From: Salinispora vitiensis
GTDB taxonomy: Bacteria; Actinomycetota; Actinomycetes; Mycobacteriales; Micromonosporaceae
Direction: 5' to 3'
Assembly: GCF_000378825.1 (NCBI RefSeq)
Contig: NZ_KB900388.1
Coordinates: 4,843,901 to 4,907,900, forward strand
Length of the DNA: 64,000 nucleotides
Shown here: positions 51,755-60,529 of the stretch, in pieces
Layout: every line of letters starts with the position of its first letter
Numbering within the stretch: the stretch's first letter is position 1
Translations under genes and position numbers: made by a program
The notes under the pieces: model-generated
Told to the model about the DNA's origin: nothing
The model's database searches: none
Seen by the model: the letters and a program-made list of their open reading frames with translations, nothing else

Positions 51755-51971
51755 TGTTCGGTCCGGAAGTGGGTCCGGCTGCGTCGTTTTGCCCATCACC
51801 GTCCAAGTCAACACCATGTTGGCCCCCCTCGCGTTGGCAGGAGTCGGTGCGCCGGCCCATCCGACTGACGGGCAGCGCGTTACGCTCTGCGCAACCACCG
51901 GCGCGTCCGCCCCGGTGGCGTGTGGCTATGGCGACCGACCGGGCGCCGCCAACAGCAGATAGGGGCGCTAG

Positions 51972-52637
51972 ATGAGCCAGCGTGGCCGGGCCACCAGGCC
52001 CACCGGGCCGACGGCGCGACCGCGGCGTACGGGTGGCCAGCGCAGCGCCGGTCGGGTCGGCCGCGGCGGTGATCTCGCCAGCCGGCGGGCTCGGTTGCAC
52101 GAGGTCGTCGAACCAGTCATCGGTGCGGCCGGATACGACCTGGAGGAGCTGTCGATCTCCCGGGCCGGCCGGCGCCACGTGGTGCAGGTGATTGTCGACG
52201 CCGACGGTGGTATCGACCTGGACGGCGTCGCCGACGTCTCGCGGGCCGTCTCCGCCGCCCTGGACGCGGCCGAGGAGGAGCGCGGGGACCTCGTGGCCGG
52301 CGAGTACCAACTCGAGGTCAGCTCGCCGGGCGTGTCCCGCCCGCTCACCCTCCCCCGGCACTGGCGGCGGAACGCCGGCCGGCTGGTACGGGTCCTGGTG
52401 CGGGGTGGGCCGGACGCCGGCGACCGCCAGGTTACCGGCCGGGTGGTCGAGGCGGACGATGAGCAGGTGATGTTGGAGACCGACGCCGGCCGGACGGCGT
52501 GGCGCTACGCCGAGTTGGGCCCAGGACGGGTGCAGATCGAGTTCACCCGCCCGGGCGAGGCGGATGGCGCTGACGGCGCTGACGAGGCCGGCGATTTCGA
52601 CGACGACGATGATGATGTGGAGGGCGAGGAGAGGTGA
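51972..52637 (+). CDS. rimP: Ribosome maturation factor RimP
   Basis: A 221-residue protein needed for 30S maturation. The core starts near residue 36 (ASRRARLHEVVEPVIGAAGY) and has DLEELSISRAGRRHVVQVIV and EYQLEVSSPGVSRPL. The N-terminal 35 residues are Arg/Gly-rich, and the C-terminal tail is strongly acidic (DFDDDDDDVEGEE). ATG at 51972 with AGGGG eight bases upstream. The stop overlaps the nusA start (GTGA), so it heads the rimP-nusA-ylxR-infB unit. Confidence 0.96.
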   Translation: MSQRGRATRPTGPTARPRRTGGQRSAGRVGRGGDLASRRARLHEVVEPVIGAAGYDLEELSISRAGRRHVVQVIVDADGGIDLDGVADVSRAVSAALDAAEEERGDLVAGEYQLEVSSPGVSRPLTLPRHWRRNAGRLVRVLVRGGPDAGDRQVTGRVVEADDEQVMLETDAGRTAWRYAELGPGRVQIEFTRPGEADGADGADEAGDFDDDDDDVEGEER

Positions 52638-53677
52638 ACATCGACCTCGCGGCGCTGCGCGCACTGGAGCGTGAGCGGGAAATCCCGTTCGACACGATCC
52701 TCGCGGCGATTGAGACCGCGCTGCTGACGGCGTACCGGCACACCGAGGGTGCGCAGCCGCACGCCCGGGTGGAGATCGACCGTAAGACGGGCGCGGCCTT
52801 GGTCTTCGCCCAGGAGGTGGAGCCCGACGGCGGTGTGGTGCGGGAGTGGGACGACACCCCGCACGACTTCGGTCGGATCGCGGCGATGACCGCCAAGCAG
52901 GTGATTCTTCAGCGGCTGCGGGAGGCCACCGACGAGGTGCATTTCGGCGAGTACGTGGGCCGGGACGGGGACCTGGTGACCGGGGTGGTCCAGGCGCACG
53001 AGGCGCGTGCCGAGAAGGGCATCGTCAGCGTGGACCTGGGCAAGCTGGAGGGGGTACTGCCCCAGTCCGAGCAGGTCCCCGGTGAGCAGTACGCGCACGG
53101 CGAGCGGGTGCGCTGCGTCGTGGTGCACGTGGCCAAGGGCGTACGCGGTCCGCAGGTGACCCTGTCCCGCTCGCACCCGGCGTTGGTGAAGAAGCTCTTC
53201 GCCCTCGAGGTGCCGGAGATCGCCGACGGCACGGTGGAGATCACCGCGATCGCCCGTGAGGCAGGCCACCGCACGAAGATCGCCGTCCGCTCCACCGCGG
53301 CGGGGGTGAACGCCAAGGGCGCCTGCATCGGGCCAATGGGTCAGCGGGTGCGGGCGGTCATGGGCGAGCTGCACGGGGAGAAGATCGACATTATTGACTG
53401 GTCGGAGGACCCGGCGGCCTTCGTCGGCAACGCGCTCTCGCCAGCCAAGGCCCTCCGGGTGGAGGTGGTTGACCTGGCCTCCCGTACCGCCCGGGTGACG
53501 GTGCCGGATTTCCAACTTTCACTGGCTATTGGGCGAGAAGGGCAGAACGCCCGGCTTGCCGCCCGGTTGACCGGTTGGCGGATTGATATTCGCTCCGACG
53601 TCGAGCCGGCCCGTCCGGCGGGCGACGCCGATGTCGATCACGTCCCGGAGCCGGGCCGCGCGATCTCCGGGGGCTAG
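52634..53677 (+). CDS. nusA: Transcription termination/antitermination factor NusA
   Basis: A 347-residue NusA. The N-terminal RNA-polymerase-binding region (MNIDLAALRALEREREIPFD) is followed by an S1 domain (GVVQAHEARAEKGIVSVDLG) and two KH domains (RTKIAVRSTAAGVNAKGACI, GPMGQRVRAVMGELHGEKID, LSLAIGREGQNARLAARLTG). It controls pausing, termination and rRNA antitermination. The lack of C-terminal acidic repeats is normal for actinobacteria. GTG at 52634 overlaps rimP. Confidence 0.97.
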   Translation: MNIDLAALRALEREREIPFDTILAAIETALLTAYRHTEGAQPHARVEIDRKTGAALVFAQEVEPDGGVVREWDDTPHDFGRIAAMTAKQVILQRLREATDEVHFGEYVGRDGDLVTGVVQAHEARAEKGIVSVDLGKLEGVLPQSEQVPGEQYAHGERVRCVVVHVAKGVRGPQVTLSRSHPALVKKLFALEVPEIADGTVEITAIAREAGHRTKIAVRSTAAGVNAKGACIGPMGQRVRAVMGELHGEKIDIIDWSEDPAAFVGNALSPAKALRVEVVDLASRTARVTVPDFQLSLAIGREGQNARLAARLTGWRIDIRSDVEPARPAGDADVDHVPEPGRAISGG

Positions 53678-53692
53678 GGGTAGACTTTCCCA

Positions 53693-54025
53693 GTGGTACG
53701 ACGCGCGCTGCCGGAGCGCACCTGTGTGGGTTGCCGGTCTCGAGCGTCAACCAAGGAACTGCTGCGGGTTGTCGCGGTGGGTGCCGGGGCTGGTCACAGC
53801 CTCCGTCCCGACCCAGCCCGCAGAATGCCGGGTCGGGGGGCGCACGTGCACCCAGACCCGGCCTGCTTCACGCAGGCGGTGCGGCGTCGTGCTTTCGGGC
53901 GGGCGCTGCGCGTCACCGGGGTCCCCGACCACGGTGAGCTTGCGAGGCATCTCGATGCGCCAACCACGACGTCCGGCCAACCCGACCGGACGCGGGTCGC
54001 TAGCAAGGTAGGACGACCGACATGA
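53693..54025 (+). CDS. ylxR: YlxR-family (DUF448) RNA-binding protein
   Basis: A 110-residue YlxR protein, with the family signature LPERTCVGCRSRASTKELLR and GRGAHVHPDPACFTQAVRR. It sits between nusA and infB, as in most bacteria. A role as RNA- or DNA-binding regulator is proposed for the family. GTG at 53693, 15 bases after nusA. Confidence 0.95.
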   Translation: MVRRALPERTCVGCRSRASTKELLRVVAVGAGAGHSLRPDPARRMPGRGAHVHPDPACFTQAVRRRAFGRALRVTGVPDHGELARHLDAPTTTSGQPDRTRVASKVGRPT

Positions 54026-54118
54026 GCACACGATGAAGTCGCAGAAATGACCAGGCTTCAAGTGCACGAGTGAGGTCGCTGCGGGTGCTGCCCGCACGAC
54101 CTCGGAATGAGGAGTGCA

Positions 54119-57118
54119 GTGGCAGGAAAGGCCCGCGTACACGAGCTCGCCAAGGAGCTCGGGGTCGAAAGCAAGACCGTTCTCGCCAAGCTCAAGGAGA
54201 TGGGCGAGTTCGTGAAGTCCGCGTCCAGCACTGTCGAGGCGCCGGTCGCCCGACGGTTGCGTAACGCGTTCGTCAACAACGCCGGCTCGCCCGCGCCGGC
54301 AGCCCCGCCGGCGGCGACCCCGCCGACCCCGACCCCGACCCCAACCCCAACCCCTCCCCGGGCCCCGACCCCGGCGCCGCCTCCGGGCGGATCCCGCGTC
54401 ACGGCCAAGCCCATGCCGCCGCGGCGGCCGGGTGCCCCGACGCCCGGCCCGAAACCCAAGGGTCCGGTTCCGGGTCCGCCGCAGGCCGCGACACCGGCCG
54501 CCAAGCCGGCGAGCGCCCACGACATTGAGGTGGCGGCCGCCGAGGCGCGTGCCGCCGCGCTGAAGGCCGAGCAGGAGGCCGCGGTCAAGGCCGCGCAGGC
54601 TGCCCGGCAGCAGCAGCGGGAGAACGTCCGGCGGGAGCCGCCCACCGAGGGTGGTCCGCGCCCGGGTCCCCGCCCCGGTCCCGGCACGATGCCGCCCCGG
54701 CCCGGCTCTCCGGCCGCCGGACGTTCCGGCGGGCCCACTCCGGGCCCCGGGCCCCGGTCCGGCGGTCGTCCGCCGGCGCGTGGCGCCGGTAACAACCCGT
54801 TCGGCATCCAGGGCGGCCAGCAGCGTCCCCCGGCCGCCGGTGCGGGTGGCCCGCGGCCGAGCCCGGCCTCCATGCCGCCGCGGCCGAGCCCGGCCTCCAT
54901 GCCGCCGCGGCCGAGCCCGGCCTCCATGCCGAGCCAGCGTCCCGGCCGCCCCGGCGGTCCCGGTTCCGGTCGTCCCGGTGGTGGTGGCGGCGCCGGTCGT
55001 CCCGGCGGCGGCGGTGGTGGTTACCGCGGCGGCGGCGGCGGTGGCGGCGGTGGTGGTTACCGCGGCGGCCCCGGCGGCGGTGGCGGCGGCGGTGGTGGTT
55101 ACCGCGGCGGCCCCGGTGGTGGCGGCGGCGGTTTCCGCGGCGGCCCCGGTGGCGGTCGTCCCGGTGGCGGTGGCCGTGGTCGCGGTGGCGGTGCCGCGGG
55201 TGCCTTCGGGCGTCCCGGTGGTCGGCCGACTCGCGGTCGCAAGTCGAAGAAGCAGCGCAGACAGGAGTTCGACAACCTGTCGGCCCCGACCATGTCCTCG
55301 GGTGCGCCCCGGGGCCAGGGTCAGACCGTCCGGTTGTCCCGCGGCGCCTCGCTGTCGGACTTCGCCGACAAGATCAACGCCAACCCGGGTTCGCTGGTCC
55401 AGGAGATGTTCAACCTGGGCGAGATGGTGACCGCGACCCAGTCCTGCTCCGACGACACCCTGTTGCTGTTGGGTGAGCACCTGGGCTTCGTCGTCCAGAT
55501 CGTCAGCCCGGAGGACGAGGACCGCGAGCTGCTCGCGCAGTTCAACATCGACCTCGACGCCGAGGTGGCGGAGGACCGTCTGGTCAGCCGGCCGCCGGTG
55601 GTGACCGTCATGGGTCACGTCGACCACGGTAAGACGAAGCTTCTGGACGCGATCCGGAAGGCGAACGTGGTGGCCGGCGAGGCGGGTGGCATCACCCAGC
55701 ACATCGGCGCCTACCAGGTCCACGTACCGCACGAGGACCAGGACCGGGCGATCACCTTCATCGACACCCCCGGTCACGAGGCGTTCACCGCCATGCGTGC
55801 CCGTGGCGCCCAGGTCACCGACATCGTGATCCTGGTCGTTGCGGCCGACGACGGGGTGATGCCGCAGACGATCGAGGCGTTGAACCACGCCAAGGCGGCC
55901 GACGTGCCGATCGTGGTGGCGGTCAACAAGGTCGACAAGCCGGACGCCAACCCGGACAAGGTTCGCCAACAGCTGACCGAGTACGGACTGGTCGCCGAGG
56001 AGTACGGCGGCGACACCATGTTCGTCAACGTGGCGGCCAAGCCCGGTACCGGGATCGACAGCCTGCTCGAGGCGGTCCTGCTGACCGCGGACGCGTCGCT
56101 GGAGTTGACCGCTCCGACCGACGGCCCGGCGCAGGGTGTGGCGATCGAGGCGCACCTGGACAAGGGCCGGGGCGCGGTGGCGACGGTGCTGGTGCAGAAG
56201 GGCACCCTGCGGGCGGGCGACTCGATCGTCGCCGGTGGGGCGCACGGCCGGGTTCGGGCGATGCTCGACGAGAACGGTAACCAGGTCGCCGAGGCGGGTC
56301 CGTCTCGTCCGGTGCTGGTGCTGGGTCTGACCGCGGTGCCGGGGGCGGGCGACACGTTCCTGGCCGCCGAGGACGACCGCACCGTACGGCAGATCGCCGA
56401 GCAGCGGCAGGCGCGGCGGCGGGCGGCGGCGTTCGCCAACTCCCGCGGTCGGGCCACCCTCGAGACGCTCATGGAGCAGCTCAAGGCGGGCGAGAAGACC
56501 TCGCTCAACCTGGTGCTCAAGGGCGACGTCTCCGGTTCCGTGGAGGCGCTCGAGGATGCCCTGTTCAACCTCGACATCCCCGAGGAGGTCCAGCTACGGA
56601 TCATCCACCGGGGCGTTGGGGCGATCACCGAGAGCGACGTCATGCTCGCGAGCGCCTCGTCGGAGGCGGTCACGATCATCGGCTTCAACGTGCGGGCCGC
56701 CAACAAGGTCCGCGAGATGGCCGACCGCGAGGGCGTGGAGATGCGGTACTACACCGTCATCTACCAGGCCATCGAGGAGATCGAGGCGGCGCTCAAGGGC
56801 CTGCTCAAGCCGGAGTACGAGGAGGTCGAGCTGGGCACCGCGGAGGTCCGCGAGGTGTTCCGTTCGTCCAAGGTCGGCAACATCTCCGGTTGCATCGTCC
56901 GGTCGGGTCTGCTCCGACGCAACGCCAAGGCCCGACTGCTACGCGACGGCGCGGTGGTGGCGGACAACGTCACCATCAGCTCGCTCAAGCGGTTCAAGGA
57001 CGACGCGACCGAGGTGCGCGAGGGCTTCGAGTGCGGTCTGACCCTGGCCGGTTTCAACAACGTCCAGGTCGGCGATGTGATCGAGACCTTCGAGATGCGG
57101 GAGAAGGCGCGCGCCTGA
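54119..57118 (+). CDS. infB: Translation initiation factor IF-2
   Basis: A 999-residue IF-2, with a long low-complexity N-terminal part. The N-terminal KOW-like IF2_N domain (ARVHELAKELGVESKTVLAK) is followed by Pro/Ala and then Gly-rich sequence (three PRPSPASMP repeats and GGGGGGYRGG-type runs, about residues 60-380), a second IF2_N domain (about 400-460) and the GTPase: G1 GHVDHGKTKLLDAI, G3 DTPGHEAF, G4 NKVDKPDAN. Domains II-IV reach the end. GTG at 54119 has GAGGAG four bases upstream; an ATG four codons earlier is overlapped by that SD, so I reject it. Confidence 0.97.
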   Translation: MAGKARVHELAKELGVESKTVLAKLKEMGEFVKSASSTVEAPVARRLRNAFVNNAGSPAPAAPPAATPPTPTPTPTPTPPRAPTPAPPPGGSRVTAKPMPPRRPGAPTPGPKPKGPVPGPPQAATPAAKPASAHDIEVAAAEARAAALKAEQEAAVKAAQAARQQQRENVRREPPTEGGPRPGPRPGPGTMPPRPGSPAAGRSGGPTPGPGPRSGGRPPARGAGNNPFGIQGGQQRPPAAGAGGPRPSPASMPPRPSPASMPPRPSPASMPSQRPGRPGGPGSGRPGGGGGAGRPGGGGGGYRGGGGGGGGGGYRGGPGGGGGGGGGYRGGPGGGGGGFRGGPGGGRPGGGGRGRGGGAAGAFGRPGGRPTRGRKSKKQRRQEFDNLSAPTMSSGAPRGQGQTVRLSRGASLSDFADKINANPGSLVQEMFNLGEMVTATQSCSDDTLLLLGEHLGFVVQIVSPEDEDRELLAQFNIDLDAEVAEDRLVSRPPVVTVMGHVDHGKTKLLDAIRKANVVAGEAGGITQHIGAYQVHVPHEDQDRAITFIDTPGHEAFTAMRARGAQVTDIVILVVAADDGVMPQTIEALNHAKAADVPIVVAVNKVDKPDANPDKVRQQLTEYGLVAEEYGGDTMFVNVAAKPGTGIDSLLEAVLLTADASLELTAPTDGPAQGVAIEAHLDKGRGAVATVLVQKGTLRAGDSIVAGGAHGRVRAMLDENGNQVAEAGPSRPVLVLGLTAVPGAGDTFLAAEDDRTVRQIAEQRQARRRAAAFANSRGRATLETLMEQLKAGEKTSLNLVLKGDVSGSVEALEDALFNLDIPEEVQLRIIHRGVGAITESDVMLASASSEAVTIIGFNVRAANKVREMADREGVEMRYYTVIYQAIEEIEAALKGLLKPEYEEVELGTAEVREVFRSSKVGNISGCIVRSGLLRRNAKARLLRDGAVVADNVTISSLKRFKDDATEVREGFECGLTLAGFNNVQVGDVIETFEMREKARA
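54851..54931 (+). repeat. 27-bp tandem repeat, three copies, in infB
   Basis: Three identical 27-base units (54851-54877, 54878-54904, 54905-54931) encode PRPSPASMP each. They lie in the variable N-terminal part of IF-2, next to Gly-codon runs (GGCGGCGGT) that are themselves slippage-prone. Confidence 0.92.
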
Positions 57119-57135
57119 TCCGGTAGGGACACAGG

Positions 57136-57171
57136 TCAAGGGGTTTACGCCAGGCGGCGTAAACCCCTTGA
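57136..57171 (+). terminator. Hairpin terminator after infB
   Basis: A perfect 16-bp stem (57136-57151 with 57156-57171, arm TCAAGGGGTTTACGCC) with an AGGC loop, 18 bases after the infB stop. It would separate infB from the DUF503 gene. Confidence 0.85.
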
Positions 57172-57204
57172 TCATGTCCGGCTTCGTCCGTAGTCTCCGG
57201 GACG

Positions 57205-57498
57205 ATGTTCACCGGAACTGCGGTATTCGACCTTCTCCTGCCGGGCGACTCCCGGTCGCTGAAGGCCAAGAGGTCCTACGTTCGGCCGATCGTGGCGGCG
57301 CTGCGCCGCGTCGAGGTCTCCACCGCCGAGGTGGGGGCGCTCGACCTGCACGGGCGGGCGGAGATTGGCGTCGCGGTGGTGGCCGCGACGGCGGCGCACG
57401 TACGCGAGGTGCTCGACTCGTGTGAGCGCCTGGTTGCCTCCCGTCCCGAGGTGGAGCTGTTGTCGATGCGGCGGCGACTGTACGGCGCGGACGACTGA
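57205..57498 (+). CDS. DUF503-family protein (YlxP-like)
   Basis: A 97-residue DUF503/YlxP protein (FTGTAVFDLLLPGDSRSLKA, KRSYVRPIVAALRR, SRPEVELLSMRRRLYG). It lies between infB and rbfA, as in many bacteria, and is of unknown function with a possible translation-linked role. ATG at 57205. Confidence 0.92.
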   Translation: MFTGTAVFDLLLPGDSRSLKAKRSYVRPIVAALRRVEVSTAEVGALDLHGRAEIGVAVVAATAAHVREVLDSCERLVASRPEVELLSMRRRLYGADD

Positions 57499-57653
57499 TC
57501 CACTGGCGTCGCTGCGGGGCTGCCCCGTGGGCGGTCACCGCACCGGCGACGTACGGGCGGACCGGCGGCGCGGGTAGTGTTCGTGGTGATGGCCGGCGGT
57601 TTGGGCACTCCGGGTGCCCGGCGGCCGGGAGCGGTACGCCTGGAGGTGGCGAG

Positions 57654-58124
57654 ATGTCGGATCCGGCCAAGGTGCGCCGGCACGCGGAGCGGGTGCGTGA
57701 GCTGGTGGCGTCGGTGGTGCGTAGCCAGATCAAGGATCCCCGGCTTGGCATGATCACCATCACGGATGCGCGGATCACCGCCGACCTCCGCGACGCCACA
57801 GTTTTCTACACGGTGCTCGGCGATGCGGCCGCCCAGGCGAGCACCGCCGCGGCGTTGGAGAGCGCCAAGGGCATGTTACGCAGCACCGTGGGGAAGGCGC
57901 TGGGGCTGCGCCACTCGCCGACGCTGACCTTCGTCCTGGATGACGTTCAGGACCAGGTCAAGCACATTGACGACCTGCTCGCCCAGGCCCGCCACGCGGA
58001 TGCCGAGGTGCAGCGCCTCGCCACCCGGGCCGAGTATGCGGGTGAGTCCCAGCCGTACCGGCTGGAGGAGGAGTCCGAGGCGGCCGGGGACGAGGTGCCG
58101 CCGCCGGGCGGGGAGCAACGGTGA
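57654..58124 (+). CDS. rbfA: Ribosome-binding factor A
   Basis: A 156-residue RbfA that binds the 30S subunit late in assembly. It has HAERVRELVASVVRSQIKDP, a KH-like fold (RLGMITITDARITADLRDAT) and LGLRHSPTLTFVLDD. A 25-residue acidic/Pro-rich C-terminal tail is longer than in E. coli. ATG at 57654 with GGAGGTGGCG upstream. The stop overlaps the next start (GTGA). Confidence 0.95.
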   Translation: MSDPAKVRRHAERVRELVASVVRSQIKDPRLGMITITDARITADLRDATVFYTVLGDAAAQASTAAALESAKGMLRSTVGKALGLRHSPTLTFVLDDVQDQVKHIDDLLAQARHADAEVQRLATRAEYAGESQPYRLEEESEAAGDEVPPPGGEQR

Positions 58125-59167
58125 CCGACTCCGCCGCCGGGGCGCGGTCCGCGCCGACGGAGGCCGACTGGGCGGCGGCGGTGGCCGCGGTCCGGGCAGT
58201 GCCGGCCGCAGGGCGGGTGCTGCTGGTCTGTCATGTGAACCCGGACGGCGATGCCCTCGGCAGCATGCTCGGCTTCGCTCTCGGCCTGCGCCGGCTTGGT
58301 CTGCGACAGGTACAGGCCGCCTTTCCCGGCCCGCCGCAGCTCCCGGAGCCGCTGCGCGGGCTGCCCGGTGAGCAGCTGCTGGTTCCGGCGGCGGAGGCGG
58401 TTGCCGATCCGGACCTTCTGATCAGCTTCGACGCGGCGAGCGAGTCCCGGTTGGGGGAGCTGGCTGACCGGTTGACGACCGCCGGCAGCACGTTGGTGCT
58501 CGACCACCACGCGTCGAACCCCGGCTTCGGCGCGATCAATCTGGTGGAGCCGGGGGCGGCGGCCACCGCGGTGCTCGTGGACGAGCTGCTCAACCGGCTG
58601 GGGGTGCCGCTCGACGCGGAGATCGCGGAGTGTCTCTACGTGGCGTTGACCACCGACACCGGTTCGTTCCGGTACGCGGCCACCACCGCGGCGGTGCACC
58701 GGTTCGCGGCCCGGCTCCTCGCCACGGGCATTCGTCCCGGTGAGATCTCCCTCCGCGTCCTGGACACCCGCCCGTTCGGTGCCGTGCGGCTCTGCGCCGA
58801 GGTGGTCGGCCGGGCCCGGCTGGAGCCCGCCGCGGCGGGCGGTCACGGCCTGGTGTGGACCTGGGCGAGCCAGGAGGACCTGGCCCGGCACGGGCAGCCG
58901 GCGTACGTGCTGGAGGCGCTGATCGATGCGGTGCGGTGCACGGCGGAGGCCGACGTGAGCTGCGTGGTGAAGCAGACCGCCGACGGCGAGTGGGCGGTGT
59001 CGTTGCGGAGTAAGGGCGCGGTGGACGTGAGCCGGGTGGCGATGGCCTTGGGCGGCGGAGGGCACCGGCTCGCCGCGGGCTTCACCGGCCGGGGCGGCGC
59101 CGACGAGGTGCTGGAGGCGGTCCGACGGGAGCTGGCCGAGGCGCTACTCGCCCCGACCGGCGGTTGA
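58121..59167 (+). CDS. nrnA: DHH-family phosphoesterase (NrnA-like oligoribonuclease/pAp phosphatase)
   Basis: A 348-residue DHH/DHHA1 enzyme that degrades nanoRNA and dephosphorylates pAp. Motifs: HVNPDGDALGSMLG (motif I), LISFDAAS, the DHH box LVLDHHASNPGFG, TTDTGSFRYA, and DHHA1 GGGGHRLAAGF. GTG at 58121 overlaps rbfA (GTGA), so translation is coupled. The rbfA-nrnA-MATE association is as in mycobacteria. Confidence 0.93.
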   Translation: MTDSAAGARSAPTEADWAAAVAAVRAVPAAGRVLLVCHVNPDGDALGSMLGFALGLRRLGLRQVQAAFPGPPQLPEPLRGLPGEQLLVPAAEAVADPDLLISFDAASESRLGELADRLTTAGSTLVLDHHASNPGFGAINLVEPGAAATAVLVDELLNRLGVPLDAEIAECLYVALTTDTGSFRYAATTAAVHRFAARLLATGIRPGEISLRVLDTRPFGAVRLCAEVVGRARLEPAAAGGHGLVWTWASQEDLARHGQPAYVLEALIDAVRCTAEADVSCVVKQTADGEWAVSLRSKGAVDVSRVAMALGGGGHRLAAGFTGRGGADEVLEAVRRELAEALLAPTGG

Positions 59168-59198
59168 GGGGCGGCCGCGCGGTGTCGGTCTGGTCGGC

Positions 59199-59311
59199 TT
59201 CGCGGTAACAGTCGGGTAGCCCTGCGCTAGCTGTCGTTATGCCCTGCGTTAACGGTCGGGGTGCCTTGCGGCAACGGTCAGGTCAGTCTTGCGGTTAACT
59301 GCTGGCTGGCC
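59199..59311. repeat. Degenerate 22-bp tandem repeats
   Basis: Five imperfect units of about 22 bases (starting at 59199, 59222, 59244, 59266 and 59288), of consensus type CTGCGGTAACGGTCGGGTGCC. They lie between nrnA and the next gene, in otherwise featureless DNA. Confidence 0.75.
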
Positions 59312-59399
59312 TTTCGGCTGATGATCGGCGACAAAGATCAGGGTCGGCTTACGGGTGTTCGGTCTTCCCGCCGTTGGTAACGATGGGCAGAATTGCGGA

Positions 59400-59807
59400 A
59401 TGGAACAGCCCTGTGACCTGACCATCGAGGCGCCGCGCGCCTGGGATCGTCCCGCTGTCACCGTGCCGGTGCTCGTCTGCCTGTCGTTGGTGGGTGGCCG
59501 GTTTCCGTCCTTCTCGATTGAGGCGAATCTGTGGACGCTCGGTACCGGTGGTGTCCTGATCTGGCTCGGCCTGGGTAACCGGGTGCCCCGGCGACCCGCG
59601 CCGGTTCGGCTGGACCGGGGTGCGGTGTGGTGGACGTTGCCGGTGGTGGTGTTCGTGGTCTTCGAGGGGGCCACCTTCGCGGCTGCTGCCGGTGATGATT
59701 TCCCGACTTTCTCCCTGCTGGCGGATCCACTGCTGGAGGACGGGGTGATCCGTTCGGCGGGTTGGCTGGCCTGGTTGTCCGCATTCTGGGGGCTGGTGCG
59801 GCGATGA
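59400..59807 (+). CDS. Small membrane protein, unrecognised
   Basis: A 135-residue membrane protein with about three hydrophobic segments (VTVPVLVCLSLVGG, LGTGGVLIWLGLG, TLPVVVFVVFEGATFAAAAG) and a C-terminal SAGWLAWLSAFWGLVRR. Acidic and Pro residues precede the first TM. I recognise no family. ATG at 59400 (MEQPCDLTIEAP). Its stop overlaps the start of the next gene as ATGA, so the two are co-translated and may form a complex. Confidence 0.7.
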   Translation: MEQPCDLTIEAPRAWDRPAVTVPVLVCLSLVGGRFPSFSIEANLWTLGTGGVLIWLGLGNRVPRRPAPVRLDRGAVWWTLPVVVFVVFEGATFAAAAGDDFPTFSLLADPLLEDGVIRSAGWLAWLSAFWGLVRR

Positions 59808-60016
59808 TGCGGACACTGGCGATCGGCGGTTTCCTGGTGGCGGTGGCGCTCTTTGTCGCGGTGGAGTTGGCGGCCCGCCGGGAGGGGTCCCGCATCCCCA
59901 CCCTCGGTGAGGTCTGCGCGTACGTCATGCGGTACGAGGTCGGCTCGGTGCCGGTCGGCCGGATTGGGCTCTTCGGTTTCTGGTGGTGGCTGGGCTGGCA
60001 CTTCCTGGCTCGTTGA
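59804..60016 (+). CDS. Small membrane protein with Trp-rich tail (DUF6186-like)
   Basis: A 70-residue one-TM protein (IGGFLVAVALFVAVELAARR) with conserved-looking PTLGEVCAYVMRYEVG and a Trp-rich end, FGFWWWLGWHFLAR. It resembles DUF6186 proteins of Micromonosporaceae, an assignment I make with reserve. ATG at 59804 overlaps the stop of the preceding gene (ATGA). Confidence 0.75.
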   Translation: MMRTLAIGGFLVAVALFVAVELAARREGSRIPTLGEVCAYVMRYEVGSVPVGRIGLFGFWWWLGWHFLAR

Positions 60017-60313
60017 GGTGCCGTTTTCGCGCTGGCCGGCGACCGGCCCCCGGAGCTCTGGCTCCGCCCGGATGATGGGAACAGCCGGCGGTGGACAGAC
60101 CTGAACGATAGCTTGGGTATTGACCGATGCCGTGCTGACGGTGCTGGTCGTGGGTGGTGGGGCCGTACCCGGCGTCGCCGCTCTCCAGGGTCGGACCGAC
60201 CCGGGCTCGCTGCTCCGTGCGCTGCTCCGGCAACCCCGGACGCCCGCGGGTGGCAGACCTTGCCCGTGAGTTCCACCGCTGCATGGTGGCTCGCGCCCTG
60301 GAAGGGGTTTCCC

Positions 60314-60403
60314 ATGCCGAACAAGCCCAAGCCCGACACCGCTGACGAGGCGCGTGAACAGCTGCGCCGTGCGCTGCAGACCTCGATGGACACGCGCCAG
60401 TGA
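60314..60403 (+). CDS. Possible 29-residue small protein
   Basis: A short charged peptide, MPNKPKPDTADEAREQLRRA followed by LQTSMDTRQ, with GGAAGGGG six bases before the ATG and a hairpin 29 bases after its stop. It has no hydrophobic segment and its second half would be an amphipathic helix. A longer open frame in the same phase starts upstream, but is low-complexity. No family is recognised, so it may not be expressed. Confidence 0.4.
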   Translation: MPNKPKPDTADEAREQLRRALQTSMDTRQ

Positions 60404-60431
60404 CGTCGCCGACCGGCTGACGCCCTCTTCG

Positions 60432-60453
60432 ACGGGCGGCGCTGGCCGCCCGT
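60432..60453 (+). terminator. Short hairpin terminator candidate
   Basis: A 9-bp perfect stem (60432-60440 with 60445-60453, arm ACGGGCGGC) with a GCTG loop. It supports a transcript ending here, possibly that of the small peptide gene upstream. Confidence 0.5.
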
Positions 60454-60529
60454 TGTCCGGCGCCGCGAACCGCTGGTAAGTGATTGTCCGGTTTGCGGTC
60501 CTTACCGGGCCGTGCCAGGATCGGCGACG

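Larger units (their letters stand above)
60017..60529. other. Intergenic region before the MATE gene
   Basis: A 513-base gap after the two small membrane proteins. Apart from the possible 29-residue peptide and its hairpin, nothing is clearly recognisable. A promoter for the MATE gene presumably lies in 60455-60525, but I cannot place its boxes. Confidence 0.4.
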
